Below are positions 62,772 to 64,000 of a stretch of DNA of 64,000 nucleotides, piece after piece. The position numbers and the translations under genes were made by a program. The stretch's first letter is position 1. Every line of letters starts with the position of its first letter. The notes under the pieces are model-generated. The model had not been told where the DNA came from and made no database searches. It worked only from the letters and a program-made list of their open reading frames with translations. The stretch comes from Brachybacterium muris (lineage in GTDB: Bacteria > Actinomycetota > Actinomycetes > Actinomycetales > Dermabacteraceae), in assembly GCF_016907455.1 (NCBI RefSeq), contig NZ_JAFBCB010000001.1:2418001-2482000 (forward strand), written 5' to 3'.

Positions 62772-64000
62772 GCCAGCCGCAGCGGGCCCTCGGCGGCGAT
62801 CACCACGATGCGGTGGTGGGTGCACTCCTGCGGCGAGGCGATCTCGAAGGGACGGGTCTGCCGCCGCCAGCGGAAGTGCTGATCGGAGCGCTCGTCCAGC
62901 AGCGTCCAGCTGGAGCCGTCGTCGGATCCCTCGAGCCGCCAGGCGATCGGGTCCCCACCCTCCTCGGCACCCGAGGTGAGCGTGAGGAAGCGCGCCCGGC
63001 CGGGGCCCGGCAGCGGCGGAAGGTCGATCACGCAGCTGGCGGTGTCCCAGTGCCGCTCCGTGCGCGAGTCGTCGTCCAGCAGCGGGTCCTCGGGATCGGT
63101 CTCCAGCAGGTCCACCAGGGCCTCGGGGTGCCCGCCCTCGGAGGTGGGCGAGGGGGGCACCTCGCCCCAGTCGCCGGGATCGGCCGCGAGCGTGAACCTC
63201 AGCTCTCCGTGCAGCTGCGCGTGCTCGATCGCGGCGACGCTGTGCTCACGGCCGCGCACGGTCAGGGAGGTGACGTACGGATGCGCGGGTGCCTGACCCT
63301 CGGCCACCACCGTGAACGCGGCGCCACCGAGGGGGCGCACCTCGGCCCGGTCGAACAGTGGGGCCACCACGTGGTACCGACCGCTGGCGAGCTGCAGGGG
63401 GTACAGGCCGAGCGCGGTCAGCAGCCACCAGGCGCTCATCTCGCCGTTGTCCTCGTCCCCGGGATAGCCCTGACCGATCTGCTCGCCCACGAACAGCCGG
63501 CGCTGCACCTCCCTCACGATCTGCATCGCGCGGTGCGGGGCTCCGGCGTGGTGGAACAGGAACGGGATGTGGTGGGAGGGCTGGTTGGACATCCCGAACT
63601 GGCCCATCCGCACGGCCCGCGCCTCGTCCATCTCGTGGATGACGTGGCCGTAGGTGCCCTTGAGGTCGGCTCGCTCCGGGGTCGCGAAGAACTCCTCGAG
63701 CTTCTCCCACAGGCCCTCGCGACCACCGTGGAGGGAGGCCAGCCCCTCGCCGTCGTGCGGGGCGTGGAAGGCGAAGTTCCAGCCGTCGGTCTCGGTGAAG
63801 TCCCCTCCCCACACGCACGGATCGAAGTCGTCGGGCCCCTGGGAGAAGGAGCCGCCGGGCCCACGCCCCTGGAAGAACCCGATGCGCGGATCGAACAGCA
63901 GCACGTAGTTCGCGCTGCGAGCGCGCAGGTAGGCGGCCTCCTCGCGGAGCGTACGGCGGCGCTGATCGGGCAGGTCCTCGTCGGCCGCCAGCAGCTCGGC
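62750..64000 (-). CDS. GH92 alpha-mannosidase, 5' part outside the window
   Basis: These 416 codons are the C-terminal part of a GH92 exo-alpha-mannosidase. Motifs are NYVLLFDP, GFFQGR, WGGDFTETDGWNF, MSNQPSHHIPFLFHHAG and the catalytic-region GYPGDEDNGEMSAWW, whose acidic residues act with calcium. The frame stays open through base 64000, so the start lies to the right; internal GTG codons are not starts. The last 130 residues look like a discoidin-type beta module (WRLEGSDDGSSWTLLDE). GH92 enzymes trim alpha-mannose from N-glycans or mannans. Its stop overlaps the convergent TIGR02206 gene by 22 bp. Confidence 0.93.
   Translation of the reverse strand, partial: AELLAADEDLPDQRRRTLREEAAYLRARSANYVLLFDPRIGFFQGRGPGGSFSQGPDDFDPCVWGGDFTETDGWNFAFHAPHDGEGLASLHGGREGLWEKLEEFFATPERADLKGTYGHVIHEMDEARAVRMGQFGMSNQPSHHIPFLFHHAGAPHRAMQIVREVQRRLFVGEQIGQGYPGDEDNGEMSAWWLLTALGLYPLQLASGRYHVVAPLFDRAEVRPLGGAAFTVVAEGQAPAHPYVTSLTVRGREHSVAAIEHAQLHGELRFTLAADPGDWGEVPPSPTSEGGHPEALVDLLETDPEDPLLDDDSRTERHWDTASCVIDLPPLPGPGRARFLTLTSGAEEGGDPIAWRLEGSDDGSSWTLLDERSDQHFRWRRQTRPFEIASPQECTHHRIVVIAAEGPLRLAQVELLL

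Overview
The window reads as chromosomal DNA of a very GC-rich actinobacterium. The evidence is the actinobacterial type of 16S rRNA, the pathway gene order, a mycothiol-type formaldehyde dehydrogenase, the bifunctional PriA and many GTG or apparently leaderless starts. A Micrococcales genus close to Brachybacterium (Dermabacteraceae) is my best guess from protein style and gene order; it was not tested. Coding density is high and most starts and stops overlap by 4-8 bases.

Layout. 1-1977: 5' nine-tenths of a leftward 16S rRNA gene with its leader and two tandem promoters. 1978-12283: leftward arginine operon argC-argJ-argB-argD-argF-argR-argG-argH followed by tyrS, with a candidate ArgR operator before argC. 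12284-18592: rightward five-gene Opp/Dpp-type ABC importer. 18639-23174: a GH18 endo-beta-N-acetylglucosaminidase gene split by an IS21-family element (istA, istB), then a GH20 beta-hexosaminidase whose start overlaps the end of pheT. 23171-26909: pheS-pheT. 27185-28975: a large secreted-type protein with an N-terminal WXG100 domain. 29064-30781: mycothiol-dependent formaldehyde dehydrogenase plus a metallo-beta-lactamase-fold partner. 30901-35098: infC-rpmI-rplT-trmH-copD/ctaG, leftward, with infC apparently starting at ATC. 35403-36761: two small conserved actinobacterial proteins. 36808-43051: leftward histidine operon hisC-hisB-orf-hisH-small membrane protein-priA-sseB-broken MFS gene. 43149-45853: DUF3054, hisD and a ZIP transporter. 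45937-64000: lone ectoine synthase, an atypical Nramp transporter, monomeric isocitrate dehydrogenase, hydrolase, TauE, DUF488, Tpx, PPK2, amidohydrolase, PepSY lipoprotein, PRC-barrel/DUF2382 protein, phosphoketolase, NAD(P)-binding protein, DUF808 and TIGR02206 membrane proteins, and the 3' part of a GH92 alpha-mannosidase.

The leftward genes infC-rpmI-rplT-trmH, pheS-pheT, argCJBDFRGH and tyrS form a backbone that I recognise from other actinobacteria. Here it is interrupted at two points by lineage-specific cargo: between trmH and pheS (CopD/CtaG, formaldehyde pair, WXG protein) and between pheT and argC (glycosidases, IS21, ABC importer). GH18, GH20, GH92 and the oligopeptide/oligosaccharide-type importer together suggest N-glycan or chitin-fragment foraging, although the GH18 gene is now interrupted. 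The most unusual signals are a pair of related palindromes between pheS and the WXG gene, a hairpin masking the istA ribosome binding site, a 52-codon membrane-protein gene coupled to hisH, an Nramp protein lacking the canonical metal ligands, and a 16-bp perfect palindrome in front of the isocitrate dehydrogenase gene.
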